From NCBI GenBank assembly GCA_030830145.1, contig JAURNO010000120.1, positions 1 to 12,081 of the forward strand: 12,081 nucleotides of DNA, written 5' to 3'. Shown piece by piece: positions 5,588 to 12,081 of the stretch. The notes below the pieces were generated by a model that was given only the letters and a program-made list of their open reading frames with translations, was not told the DNA's origin and made no database searches. Position 1 is the stretch's first letter. Each line of letters starts with the position of its first letter. Made by a program: the position numbers and the translations under genes. This DNA comes from Verrucomicrobiota bacterium (lineage in GTDB: Bacteria > Verrucomicrobiota > Verrucomicrobiia > Opitutales > Seribacteraceae).

Positions 5588-8013
5588 AGGTTAACATAGA
5601 ATGGTTGAGGGAATACGTCGATTTGCCCGATTGCGCCGATGAGTTGGTCGACGTACTTCCCATGCTCGGCATCGAAGTCGAAGAGGACGAGGAAGAGGCA
5701 AGTCCCCAACTTGACCATGTCGTCGTCGGCGAGGTTTTGAGCAAAGAGCAGCACCCCGAAGCCGACCGACTGAGCGTGTGCTCGGTTGCGGTGGGATCGG
5801 TCGAACCCGCTACCATCGTCTGTGGAGCTACTAATTTTTCACCCGGTGACCGCGTACCGGTAGCTCTTCCCGGAGCCAAGCTTCCCGGTGGTTTTAAAAT
5901 CAAGAAATCCAAACTCAGAGGCGTGGCTTCCGAAGGCATGATGTGCAGCGCCAAGGAACTCGAGCTAGGCGACGATGAATCAGGACTTTTTCTGCTTCCG
6001 GACTCACCTGAGATCGGAACCCCCGTCGAGAGGCTTTTCTCCCAAGACAAGACTCTGGAACTTGAAGTAACCGCCAACCGTGGAGATTGCCTAAGCCATA
6101 TCGGAGTCGCCCGTGAACTGGCCGCACACTACGAAAAAGATCTCAAAACTCCCCAGGTATCTCTTGATTTGCCCGAGGTCGACCAGCCTAGTGCCGGCGG
6201 CTTGATCGACCAACTGGTCTTGGAGACTGAAAACTGCCCGTATTACAAACTTTATTCGATCAAGGGAGTCCAGATCGGCCCGAGTCCCGACTGGTTAAAG
6301 AAGCGACTTGAATCAGTCGGCTTGCGGGCAATCAACAATGTGGTGGACGTAACGAATTTCGTACTCCTTGAGACAGGCCAACCGTTGCACGCATTCGATG
6401 CCGCCAAAATCAAGGGAAAAGCCATTCGCGTCCGGCAGGCCCAAGAAAACGAGCAGATTACCACCTTGGACGAAGTCAATCGAACGCTCGATCCAGAGAT
6501 GATGGTGATTGCGGACGCCGAGAGAGCTCTTGTCGTTGCAGGGGTCATGGGAAGCATAGATGCCGAGGTGGACGACTCGACCGCAGACATAGTCCTTGAA
6601 TCGGCTTGGTTTCAACCAGGCAACGTCCGGGCAACCTCCCGTCGGTTGGGTCTTCACTCCGATAGTTCTCAGAGGTTTTCCAGAAATGTCGATCCGCAAG
6701 GCCTTGCTTATGCCGCCGAGCGGGCCATTTCATTAATCTTGGAAATAGCAGGAGGGGAACTTATCCCGGAATGCGTATCCGTGGGTTCTTCTCCGCGTGG
6801 AGAACGTTCGATCGAAGTTCAAAAAAGTTTCGTGGAGAAAACTTGTGGATTCACCGTGGATGAAGCGCAATTGCCAAACTCATGGAGAAGACTCGGATTC
6901 GAGGTCTCGGGCAATGATCCCTGGACGGTGACGATTCCCTCCTTCCGTTGGGAAGTGGAAAGACCAATCGACTTGGTCGAAGAATTCCTCCGGATCCACG
7001 GCACCGGAGCGCTTACGGATTCGAATGTAACAAGCCCTGCCCTTTTGCGGGAAAACGACACCACTTACGACTTTTGCAATCGGGCGATCGACAACTTGGT
7101 AGGTCAAGGCTTTCAGGAAACCTGTAACTACAGCCTTCGTTCATCCGAGGAAATCTCTTCCTGGCTTCCCCAAATCGAAGCGGAAAAAATCGCCCTTGCC
7201 AACCCATTGACGTCCGATCATACGCATGTCCGACCATCTTTGTTACCTGGGCTTGCCGACGTTCTGGCTCACAACCAAAAGAACCTCAATGACCTGCAAG
7301 GGGTGTTCGAAACCGGACGGGTTTTTCGACCGGGTCCACGAGGAAACCTCGAATGCATCAGCGTAGCTTTCGCCACCCTCCCACAGTCTGATTCCAGGCA
7401 ATGGAAAAAGGGTGAACCTATCGACTTCTTCGAAATCAAAGCGATTCTCGCAAGGCTCATGGCGGCAACCGGCCTATCCCTCCCCAAGGGGAACTGGACT
7501 ACCTTGGAGAACGAGTCCCCGTGGCAGGACGGGTATTCCGCTGCCATCGGTGATTGCCACCGAAACAAACTCCAAGTCACCACGGGAATCATTCGCCTAT
7601 CCTTAAGTAAACAAAAGGAAGTACGCGGGCCGATCTTCGCCGGTGAATTGCTGATTGATCCGGTATTTTTGGCCAAGAGAAAAAAGGCCGTATCTTTCAA
7701 GCCCTTCGGTTCTTTTCCTCCCGCCATCAAAGATTTGGCTTTGGTCGTCGACAATACGGAACCAGCCGAGGTCGTCCGGCAGGCTGTCGAGAACGTCGCC
7801 GTCCAGGTGGGCTCGGGTGCCTTTGAAGTCGATCCTGTTTCCATTTTCGATCTTTTCCAAGGAACGGGACTGCCCGATGGCAAAAAGAGCGTGGCTTGTT
7901 CGATGCGGTTACGCGCGTCCGACCGTACCTTGAGTGAAAAGGAAGTGAACCGGGCTTTTGATTCCATTGTCGAAAAAATCCAATCGGAAACACCATACGA
8001 ATTAAGGAAGTAA
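5584..8013 (+). CDS. pheT: phenylalanine-tRNA ligase beta subunit
   Basis: PheT is the large partner of PheS, contributing tRNA recognition and editing of mischarged Tyr-tRNA-Phe. The 809-residue length is normal for the full bacterial form. Visible domains are an N-terminal piece, a tRNA-binding OB fold (about 42-150, with HPEADRLSVC and GATNFSPGDRVPVALPGA), the conserved NRGDCLSHIGVARELA at about 165-180, the B3/B4 editing region with NNVVDVTNFVLLETGQPLHA, a B5 domain, a core-like domain, and a C-terminal anticodon-binding fold (about 710-808, SFKPFGSFPPAIKDLALVVD). The ATG shares four bases with the end of pheS, so the subunits are probably translated in a coupled way. gatC starts one base after its stop. 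Confidence 0.97.
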   Translation: MKVNIEWLREYVDLPDCADELVDVLPMLGIEVEEDEEEASPQLDHVVVGEVLSKEQHPEADRLSVCSVAVGSVEPATIVCGATNFSPGDRVPVALPGAKLPGGFKIKKSKLRGVASEGMMCSAKELELGDDESGLFLLPDSPEIGTPVERLFSQDKTLELEVTANRGDCLSHIGVARELAAHYEKDLKTPQVSLDLPEVDQPSAGGLIDQLVLETENCPYYKLYSIKGVQIGPSPDWLKKRLESVGLRAINNVVDVTNFVLLETGQPLHAFDAAKIKGKAIRVRQAQENEQITTLDEVNRTLDPEMMVIADAERALVVAGVMGSIDAEVDDSTADIVLESAWFQPGNVRATSRRLGLHSDSSQRFSRNVDPQGLAYAAERAISLILEIAGGELIPECVSVGSSPRGERSIEVQKSFVEKTCGFTVDEAQLPNSWRRLGFEVSGNDPWTVTIPSFRWEVERPIDLVEEFLRIHGTGALTDSNVTSPALLRENDTTYDFCNRAIDNLVGQGFQETCNYSLRSSEEISSWLPQIEAEKIALANPLTSDHTHVRPSLLPGLADVLAHNQKNLNDLQGVFETGRVFRPGPRGNLECISVAFATLPQSDSRQWKKGEPIDFFEIKAILARLMAATGLSLPKGNWTTLENESPWQDGYSAAIGDCHRNKLQVTTGIIRLSLSKQKEVRGPIFAGELLIDPVFLAKRKKAVSFKPFGSFPPAIKDLALVVDNTEPAEVVRQAVENVAVQVGSGAFEVDPVSIFDLFQGTGLPDGKKSVACSMRLRASDRTLSEKEVNRAFDSIVEKIQSETPYELRK

Positions 8014-8014
8014 A

Positions 8015-8305
8015 ATGAGCGAAGAGCCATCCATGGACATCGACTACGTCTCCAACCTGGCGAGAATAGAGCTTACCCAAGAAGAGAAGGACAAATTCCA
8101 GGGCCAATTAGGCGACGTGCTCAAGTATTTTGAAAAACTACAGGACCTCGATGTCGAGGGAGTCGAGCCCACCGCACATGCCTTCCCACGTTTCAACGTT
8201 TGGGACGAGGATGTATCGAAGGAGGGTTTTTCTTCCGAAAAAGCGCTCAAAAATGCTCCCAAATCCAGAAACGAACAAATCGTCGTGCCCAAGGTTGTAG
8301 AGTAA
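8015..8305 (+). CDS. gatC: Asp/Glu-tRNA amidotransferase subunit C
   Basis: GatC wraps around GatA and steadies its contact with GatB in the GatCAB complex. The 96-residue length is standard. Sequence signs are VSNLARIELTQEEKDKFQGQ near the start, DVLKYFEKLQDLDVEGVEPTAH in the middle, and a C-terminal part ending with PKVVE where the family usually has a proline followed by hydrophobic residues. AAGGA at 8004-8008, inside the end of pheT and six bases before the ATG, is a good ribosome binding site. gatA begins three bases after the stop. Confidence 0.94.
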   Translation: MSEEPSMDIDYVSNLARIELTQEEKDKFQGQLGDVLKYFEKLQDLDVEGVEPTAHAFPRFNVWDEDVSKEGFSSEKALKNAPKSRNEQIVVPKVVE

Positions 8306-8308
8306 GCC

Positions 8309-9784
8309 ATGGATTCGAACTCACTTATTTCCAAAACCGCAACCGAGCTTTCCGGCGAGCTCGAAGCCGGCAACTGCAAAGCCGTTGAAATTGCTCAGGC
8401 CTATCTCGAGCAAATCGACCGGGTCGACGGCAAAGTCCACGCCTTTCTTCATCGAGACGATGATGATTTCCTGGCCCAGGCCAAGGATTCCGACGAGCGT
8501 CGGGAGAAAGGCGAAACCCTCGGCCCCTTGGACGGCATACCGGTCTGCCTCAAGGACGTCATTTCCGTTGAAGGCCAACCCCTGACCGCCGCCAGCAAAA
8601 TTTTGCAAGACTACGTGTCACCCTACGATGCGACCGTCACCCGAAAACTGAAGGCCGCAGGAGCCGTTATCGGCGGGCGTCTCAACCTGGACGAATTCGC
8701 CATGGGTTCCTCCACGGAGAACTCAGCCTATGGCCCGACCCGAAACCCATGGGACCTCGAACGCGTTCCAGGCGGAAGCAGTGGGGGAAGTTCTGCAGCC
8801 GTGGCCGCCCGGGAAGCACCTCTCACCCTCGGTTCCGACACCGGAGGATCGATCCGTCAACCGGCATCCCTTTGCGGAGTCGTCGGAATGAAGCCGACCT
8901 ATGGAATGGTTTCGAGGTATGGATTGGCCGCGTTCGCATCTTCTCTCGACCAAATCGGACCTTTCTCGCAGACCGTCGAAGATACGGCTCTCTTGCTTGA
9001 AACCATTTCAGGACACGACCCGCTTGACTCTACGAGTTACCCGACCGAGGTCCCCTCTTATTCCGAAGTCTTGAAGCAAAAACACGAACCTTGTACTTTG
9101 GGTCTGCCCAAGGAATTCTTTGGCGAAGGAATGGACGACGAAGTGAGGACCGCCGTCGAAAAAGCCATCGAGTTCTACAAGGGAAAAGGCTACGAAATCG
9201 TGGATCTGTCCCTGCCCACCACCGATTTATCCATTCCCGTTTACTATGTGATCGCAACGGCAGAGGCTTCCTCCAACCTTGCCCGTTACGATGGGATCCG
9301 TTATACGAGCCGCAGCGAACGGGCGGAAAATGCGGTCGACGTCTATGCAAAAAGCCGTGGCGAAGGGTTTGGCGAGGAAGTCAAGAGACGTTGCATCCTG
9401 GGGGCATACGGTTTGAGCAGCGGTTATTACGACGCCTATTATTTGCGTGCTCAAAAAACAAGAACTTTGATCAGGCAGGATTTCGAACGGGCTTTCGAAA
9501 AGGTAGATGCCATCCTGACTCCCACCTCCCCCACCCCGGCTTTCAAATTCGGCGCCAAAAGCGAAGATCCCATTTCCATGTACCTGAGCGACGTCTACAC
9601 CATCTCGACCAACCTTGCCGGGTTGCCCGGTTTGTCCGTCCCTTGTGGATTTACGCAATCCGGTTTACCCATTGGATTACAGTTGATCGGCAAAGCGTTC
9701 AACGAAACTACATTACTCTCCATTGCTCACGACTTTGATCGTGAACTTCAATTTGGCCGCCAAGCCCCCAACCTGGAGGACTGA
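8309..9784 (+). CDS. gatA: Asp/Glu-tRNA amidotransferase subunit A (glutaminase)
   Basis: GatA hydrolyses glutamine and passes ammonia through a tunnel to GatB, which converts Glu-tRNA-Gln to Gln-tRNA-Gln and, in many species, Asp-tRNA-Asn to Asn-tRNA-Asn. The 491-residue protein belongs to the amidase-signature family and keeps the whole catalytic triad: K82 in VCLKDVI, cis-serine S157 in GGSSGGSS, and nucleophile S181 in SDTGGSIRQPA. The spacings equal those known for the Staphylococcus aureus enzyme shifted by three. The ATG lies three bases after gatC and lacks a clear Shine-Dalgarno sequence, so coupling to gatC is likely. General amidases share the signature, but the gatC and gatB neighbours settle the assignment. 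Confidence 0.97.
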   Translation: MDSNSLISKTATELSGELEAGNCKAVEIAQAYLEQIDRVDGKVHAFLHRDDDDFLAQAKDSDERREKGETLGPLDGIPVCLKDVISVEGQPLTAASKILQDYVSPYDATVTRKLKAAGAVIGGRLNLDEFAMGSSTENSAYGPTRNPWDLERVPGGSSGGSSAAVAAREAPLTLGSDTGGSIRQPASLCGVVGMKPTYGMVSRYGLAAFASSLDQIGPFSQTVEDTALLLETISGHDPLDSTSYPTEVPSYSEVLKQKHEPCTLGLPKEFFGEGMDDEVRTAVEKAIEFYKGKGYEIVDLSLPTTDLSIPVYYVIATAEASSNLARYDGIRYTSRSERAENAVDVYAKSRGEGFGEEVKRRCILGAYGLSSGYYDAYYLRAQKTRTLIRQDFERAFEKVDAILTPTSPTPAFKFGAKSEDPISMYLSDVYTISTNLAGLPGLSVPCGFTQSGLPIGLQLIGKAFNETTLLSIAHDFDRELQFGRQAPNLED

Positions 9785-9789
9785 ACAAA

Positions 9790-11265
9790 ATGAGCGTAAA
9801 ATACGAAACGGTCATGGGGCTGGAAGTTCACGTCCAATTGGATACGAATTCAAAAATGTTCACCCGGGTAGGAACGGGTTTCGGAAAACCACCGAACACT
9901 CTGACCGACCCCGTCGTACTTGGTCTGCCCGGAGCGCTTCCGGTTATGAACAGGGAAGCGATCGAAAAATCAATTAAAGTCGGCTTGCTTCTCGGGTGCA
10001 AGATCGCCGACGTCTGCAAATGGGACAGGAAGAATTACTTTTACCCGGATATGCCCAAGAACTACCAAATCTCACAATTCGATCAACCGATTTGCGAAGG
10101 TGGAGAAGTGGAAATCGAACTACCGGGGGAAACTCCGACCGTCATGGGCGAACACAGAAAGGTGATGCTCACGAGAATTCATCTGGAAGAGGACGTCGGA
10201 AAATTAACCCATTATGAAAGGGACAGCTTGGTCGACTACAACCGGGCGGGATCGCCCCTCTTGGAAATCGTGAGCGAACCCGACTTGTTCACTCCCGATG
10301 AAGTCTTTGCTTACCTAACTTCACTGAGAAACTCTCTTATTTCCGCCGGAATCTCTCCTTGCGACATGGAAAAGGGACAACTTCGTTGTGACGCAAACGT
10401 CAGTATTCGTCCCGTTGGAACAACCACTCTTGGCACGAAGGTCGAGCTCAAGAACCTCAATACGATCTCCGGTGTCAAGCAAGGTGTCGAGTACGAGATC
10501 AGGAGACAGACCAAGGCCCTTGAGAACGGTGAGGAAATCTTTCAGGAAACAAGAAGATGGAACCCCGAGGAAAAACGAACCACCTCCATGCGCTCAAAGG
10601 AAATGGCTCATGACTACCGGTATTTCCCAGACCCCGATCTGATGCCGGTCAAAATCGACCCGGAATGGGTGAAACGAATTGAAAAAGAAATCCCGGAAAA
10701 GCCATTCGACAAACAAAGACGCTACATGGCTGAGATGAATCTCCCGTACACTGCGACTGCAGCCTTGTGCGGCGACCGGCCCTTGTGTGAATATTTTGAA
10801 AAAACGGCCAACTTGACCAAGGATCCCGTCAAAGCTGCCAATTGGGTGGTGAACGACCTATTGCGGGAACTCTCGCAAGCGAGGAAGGATTCAGAAAACG
10901 AGAGTGGAATTTCAGTCGAAAACTGCCCCCTGCCCCCCGCAAGTTTGGCGGAACTGATTAACTTGATCGAAGAAAACATCGTATCCAACAACGTAGCCAA
11001 GGAATTATTCCCCGAGATGTTTGCCACCGGAAAATCCGCCGGGGAACTAGTGAAGGAAAAAGGGTTGGAGATGAAGTCGGACGGAGATGAAATCGAATCC
11101 TTGTGTGCCAAAGCAATCGAAGACGATCCGGATGCCGCTGAAAAGTTCAAAGGAGGCAAAGAAGGGGCGATCAATGCCCTCAAAGGCTCCGTCATGAAGG
11201 CAACCCGCGGGCAAGCGAACCCTCAGGTCGTTGACGAAACGCTTCGTCGCTTACTTTCGTCTTAA
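9790..11265 (+). CDS. gatB: Asp/Glu-tRNA amidotransferase subunit B
   Basis: GatB binds the misacylated tRNA, activates the side-chain carboxylate with ATP, and amidates it with ammonia from GatA. The 491-residue protein starts with the typical YETVMGLEVHVQL. It contains GQLRCDANVSIRP, KVELKNLNTI and MRSKEMAHDYRYFPDPDL, and ends in a helical YqeY-like tRNA-binding tail with the family ending NPQVVDETLRRLL. Near residues 36-55, where many relatives have two cysteines (CPVC before LGLPG), this protein has DPVVLGLPG, so that part of a metal site is absent. GGAGG at 9775-9779 lies ten bases before the ATG. gatB is the last gene of the block; I see no clear terminator after it. Confidence 0.97.
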   Translation: MSVKYETVMGLEVHVQLDTNSKMFTRVGTGFGKPPNTLTDPVVLGLPGALPVMNREAIEKSIKVGLLLGCKIADVCKWDRKNYFYPDMPKNYQISQFDQPICEGGEVEIELPGETPTVMGEHRKVMLTRIHLEEDVGKLTHYERDSLVDYNRAGSPLLEIVSEPDLFTPDEVFAYLTSLRNSLISAGISPCDMEKGQLRCDANVSIRPVGTTTLGTKVELKNLNTISGVKQGVEYEIRRQTKALENGEEIFQETRRWNPEEKRTTSMRSKEMAHDYRYFPDPDLMPVKIDPEWVKRIEKEIPEKPFDKQRRYMAEMNLPYTATAALCGDRPLCEYFEKTANLTKDPVKAANWVVNDLLRELSQARKDSENESGISVENCPLPPASLAELINLIEENIVSNNVAKELFPEMFATGKSAGELVKEKGLEMKSDGDEIESLCAKAIEDDPDAAEKFKGGKEGAINALKGSVMKATRGQANPQVVDETLRRLLSS

Positions 11266-11310
11266 CCCGGCAGTAGCTTCCCCTCTCCTTTACGCACTAC
11301 TACCCAATAT

Positions 11311-11325
11311 TGAGAATCAGTCTCA
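11311..11325. promoter_or_regulatory. Fur-box-like operator upstream of the DUF3450 gene
   Basis: TGAGAATCAGTCTCA matches the 7-1-7 Fur half-site pattern TGATAAT-N-ATTATCA at 11 of 14 positions and has perfect outer arms TGAGA/TCTCA. It lies 55 bases before the ATG of the envelope gene. A poor promoter (TTTACG 11289-11294, 17-base gap, GAGAAT 11312-11317) would place the -10 inside the palindrome, as expected for a repressor site. Fur control is inference. The same arms could also form a small RNA hairpin. Confidence 0.35.
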
Positions 11326-11379
11326 TTTAAGCTTCCAATTTTCGTAAATTCAATTAGTTTCCAATTCTCCATTTTCGTC

Positions 11380-12081
11380 ATGAAAACCTTCAACATAGTT
11401 CTCCAAGTGCATCTTGTCCTGCTTGCAATGAGCTTGCCTCTTTCCGCTCAGGTAAAGGAGACGCAAAAGATCATCGAAGAATGGGTCCAAACCGAGTTAC
11501 TTATTTCGGAAGAATCCGCCAAATGGAAGTCGGAGAAGGCGGCCCTCACCGATCTTAAGGATGCCCTCCTCCGGGAAATCGAGGAACTCGACAAGAACCT
11601 GAAAACATTCCAAAATGAGGAATCCTCCATTGAGGAAGAGCGAACCATGCTAACGACCCGCAGAGAAGAAGCGGAACAATCGACCCGCAAACTCTTCGAC
11701 GAGTTCGAAACTTTGCGGACTGAAACAGATGCCATATCACTGATTTTGCCGGCGCCCCTAAGCGCACGACTAGCTGCCTTCAGAGAAAAATTGAATGAAG
11801 CAGATCTTCCTTTGCGCAAAAGGCTTGAAGTTGCGGTTTCAATCCTCCAGTCCGTGCATCTTTTCAATCGCACCGTTACTCTGGAAAGAATCGAATTCAC
11901 CCTCGATGATGAAAGATCCAGGGAATTCCTCGTTCTTTATTTCGGTCTTGGAGCGGCCTACTTCGTGAACGAATCAGGAACGATCGCAGGATACGGAGAG
12001 CCCGGTGAAGGAGGATGGAAATGGACCCGAATGGATTCCCTTGCTTCCGAAATATCGGCAGGCGTTGACCTGATGAATAAT
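11380..12081 (+). CDS. DUF3450-like secreted coiled-coil protein, 3' end outside window
   Basis: The frame is open to the window edge and gives 234 residues. It begins with a signal peptide: MKTF, a hydrophobic stretch (IVLQVHLVLLAMSLPL) and a likely cut after S22-A23. Residues about 25-115 are rich in Glu, Lys and Leu with heptad-like spacing, so a periplasmic coiled coil is expected. Then comes a helical region and the ending VNESGTIAGYG..G.GWKW, which I recognise as typical of the DUF3450 family. Family members are usually near 250-260 residues, so only a short C-terminal piece is likely missing. In Vibrio TonB2-type clusters such genes precede ExbB-like, ExbD and TonB genes, so a role in energising outer-membrane transport is plausible but not shown here. 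No Shine-Dalgarno sequence is seen. A Fur-like site lies upstream. Confidence 0.8.
   Translation, partial: MKTFNIVLQVHLVLLAMSLPLSAQVKETQKIIEEWVQTELLISEESAKWKSEKAALTDLKDALLREIEELDKNLKTFQNEESSIEEERTMLTTRREEAEQSTRKLFDEFETLRTETDAISLILPAPLSARLAAFREKLNEADLPLRKRLEVAVSILQSVHLFNRTVTLERIEFTLDDERSREFLVLYFGLGAAYFVNESGTIAGYGEPGEGGWKWTRMDSLASEISAGVDLMNN

Noticed and set aside
11231..11246. GACGAA/TTCGTC stem near the end of gatB as a terminator.
   Set aside because: It lies inside the coding sequence, has only six pairs and no following T-run.

Overview
The window is a run of housekeeping genes for translation and RNA metabolism, all on the + strand, followed by the start of an envelope-associated gene. 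I did not find an undescribed defence, mobile or biosynthetic system, and saw no IS element, CRISPR array, tRNA or rRNA. The base composition is about half GC, and third-position preferences look alike from gene to gene, so nothing suggests recent transfer. I think the organism is a Gram-negative bacterium of the Verrucomicrobiota, perhaps class Opitutae. This is an inference from the feel of the protein sequences, from gatCAB following pheST, and from a secreted DUF3450 protein. I could not test it by search.

Layout. Bases 3-248 are the end of rpsO (ribosomal protein S15). A 189-base spacer with two possible hairpins and a 15-codon upstream reading frame leads into pnp (polynucleotide phosphorylase, 438-2702), giving the common rpsO-pnp order. 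A very strong intrinsic terminator (2737-2773) closes this block. Seven bases after its T-run begins surE (2781-3584, survival-protein nucleotidase). An 86-residue single-pass membrane protein that I do not recognise (3609-3869) follows surE.

A near-consensus promoter (3882-3910) then starts a seven-gene translation block: rpmI (L35), rplT (L20), pheS and pheT (both subunits of phenylalanyl-tRNA synthetase), then gatC, gatA and gatB (the whole tRNA-dependent amidotransferase). Gaps are 36 bases or less, with a 4-base overlap at pheS/pheT, so one transcript is likely. Ribosomal proteins, Phe-tRNA charging and Gln/Asn-tRNA formation would thus be made together. infC, which often precedes rpmI-rplT, is absent here, and the leader before rpmI is only about 17 bases.

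After gatB a 114-base spacer contains a Fur-box-like palindrome (11311-11325). It precedes a gene open at the window edge (11380 onward) that encodes a signal peptide, a coiled coil and a DUF3450-like end. In other bacteria such proteins are often encoded beside ExbB/ExbD/TonB genes, so an energy-transduction or iron-uptake cluster may begin here.

Most genes lack a clear Shine-Dalgarno sequence; rplT, gatC and gatB have one.
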